Shown here: positions 58,112 through 58,283 of the stretch, one piece after another
How positions within the stretch are numbered: position 1 is the stretch's first letter
How the letters are laid out: each line of letters starts with the position of its first letter
Origin: a virus
IMG/VR virus record: IMGVR_UViG_3300025154_000112
Span: 1-58,283 of that record
DNA: 58,283 nt
Reading direction: 5' to 3' (one strand)
Made by a program: the position numbers and the translations under genes
Notes under the pieces: model-generated
What the model saw: only the letters and a program-made list of their open reading frames with translations
What the model was told of the DNA's origin: nothing
Database searches by the model: none

Positions 58112-58283
58112 ATGTTTAAAATAATTTGTAGCACATGCGGAAATGAAGTAAATCTAATTAGGCCAATAGACAAAGAAGAGCGTTCATATAGCGAAAGTGA
58201 TGGTTGGTATGTCTCAGAAGATAATTTAGGAAGTTTTGATATTCTTGGTGAACATGATCAAATTTGGATAACTTGTAATAGTT
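58112..58283 (+). CDS. Zinc-ribbon-like protein (3' truncated)
   Basis: The frame runs off the window after 57 residues. FKIICSTCGNEVNLIRP gives one Cys pair and ITCN another, so it is probably a zinc ribbon. AGAGGAGG upstream of the ATG. Confidence 0.55.
   Translation, partial: MFKIICSTCGNEVNLIRPIDKEERSYSESDGWYVSEDNLGSFDILGEHDQIWITCNS

Overview
This 58 kb window is AT-rich, and nearly every gene lies on the + strand. It is packed with short, tightly spaced genes, each with a strong AAGGAGG-type ribosome binding site (RBS). This is the early/accessory region of a large temperate phage or prophage of a low-GC Gram-positive host, most likely Bacillales. Markers are a YopX-domain protein, a phage sigma-70 factor, Dam and C5 DNA methyltransferases, NAD-dependent ligase, three homing endonucleases, and a YopQ-like/YopR-like gene pair that recalls the SPbeta lysogeny regulator locus (family recognition by eye, no search run). 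No capsid, tail, terminase, integrase or tRNA gene was found.

Layout. 1-18 kb: a truncated replication-initiator-like gene, many small Cys-rich or acidic hypothetical proteins, two DNA methyltransferases, a sigma factor, a DUF262 protein, a pyrimidine-dimer-glycosylase-like protein and a metallophosphoesterase. 18.1-19.7 kb: the most unusual part. A RAMP/Cas7-like phage protein with its own strong promoter is followed by about 390 bp of non-coding DNA built from 5-nt units (G-W-T-N-N) in blocks of 10-12, separated by conserved 9-nt spacers; then comes a winged-helix-like gene and one more block. 20.1-23.2 kb: an NAD-related operon (PRPP-synthetase-like, nucleoside deoxyribosyltransferase-like, nicotinamide phosphoribosyltransferase-like) that resembles the phage NAD+ reconstitution pathway NARP1. 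23-28.6 kb: small zinc-ribbon genes, PTH2-like, DUF5662, DUF1385, a MazF/PemK protein and an EDxHD-type homing endonuclease, the last two each preceded by an RBS-containing hairpin.

28.6-32.7 kb: an agr-type peptide signalling locus (AgrD precursor, AgrB processing protease, two paralogous multi-pass membrane proteins, a DUF5317-like membrane protein) with no AgrC histidine kinase and a PemK-like protein between agrD and agrB. It lies directly upstream of tandem promoters and the YopQ/YopR-like pair (33-35.3 kb), roughly where SPbeta carries its arbitrium signalling genes. 35.5-58 kb: a second long run of small early genes including a 3D-domain secreted protein, GatB/YqeY, a cREC-type receiver, DUF4230, a P-loop kinase, NAD-dependent LigA, HNH and GIY-YIG homing endonucleases, a DUF3797-like zinc ribbon and a YhbH-like vWA protein.

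Working together: the early genes fit host take-over, DNA modification and replication. The NAD operon would sustain NAD+ (also the cofactor of the phage ligase) against NAD-depleting defences. The agr locus may feed the lysis-lysogeny decision. The pentamer array with its two flanking proteins is the best candidate for an undescribed system. Several small genes carry a single-base frameshift or an in-frame stop, which points to prophage decay or homopolymer sequencing error. Two genes appear to start at ATT or ATA.
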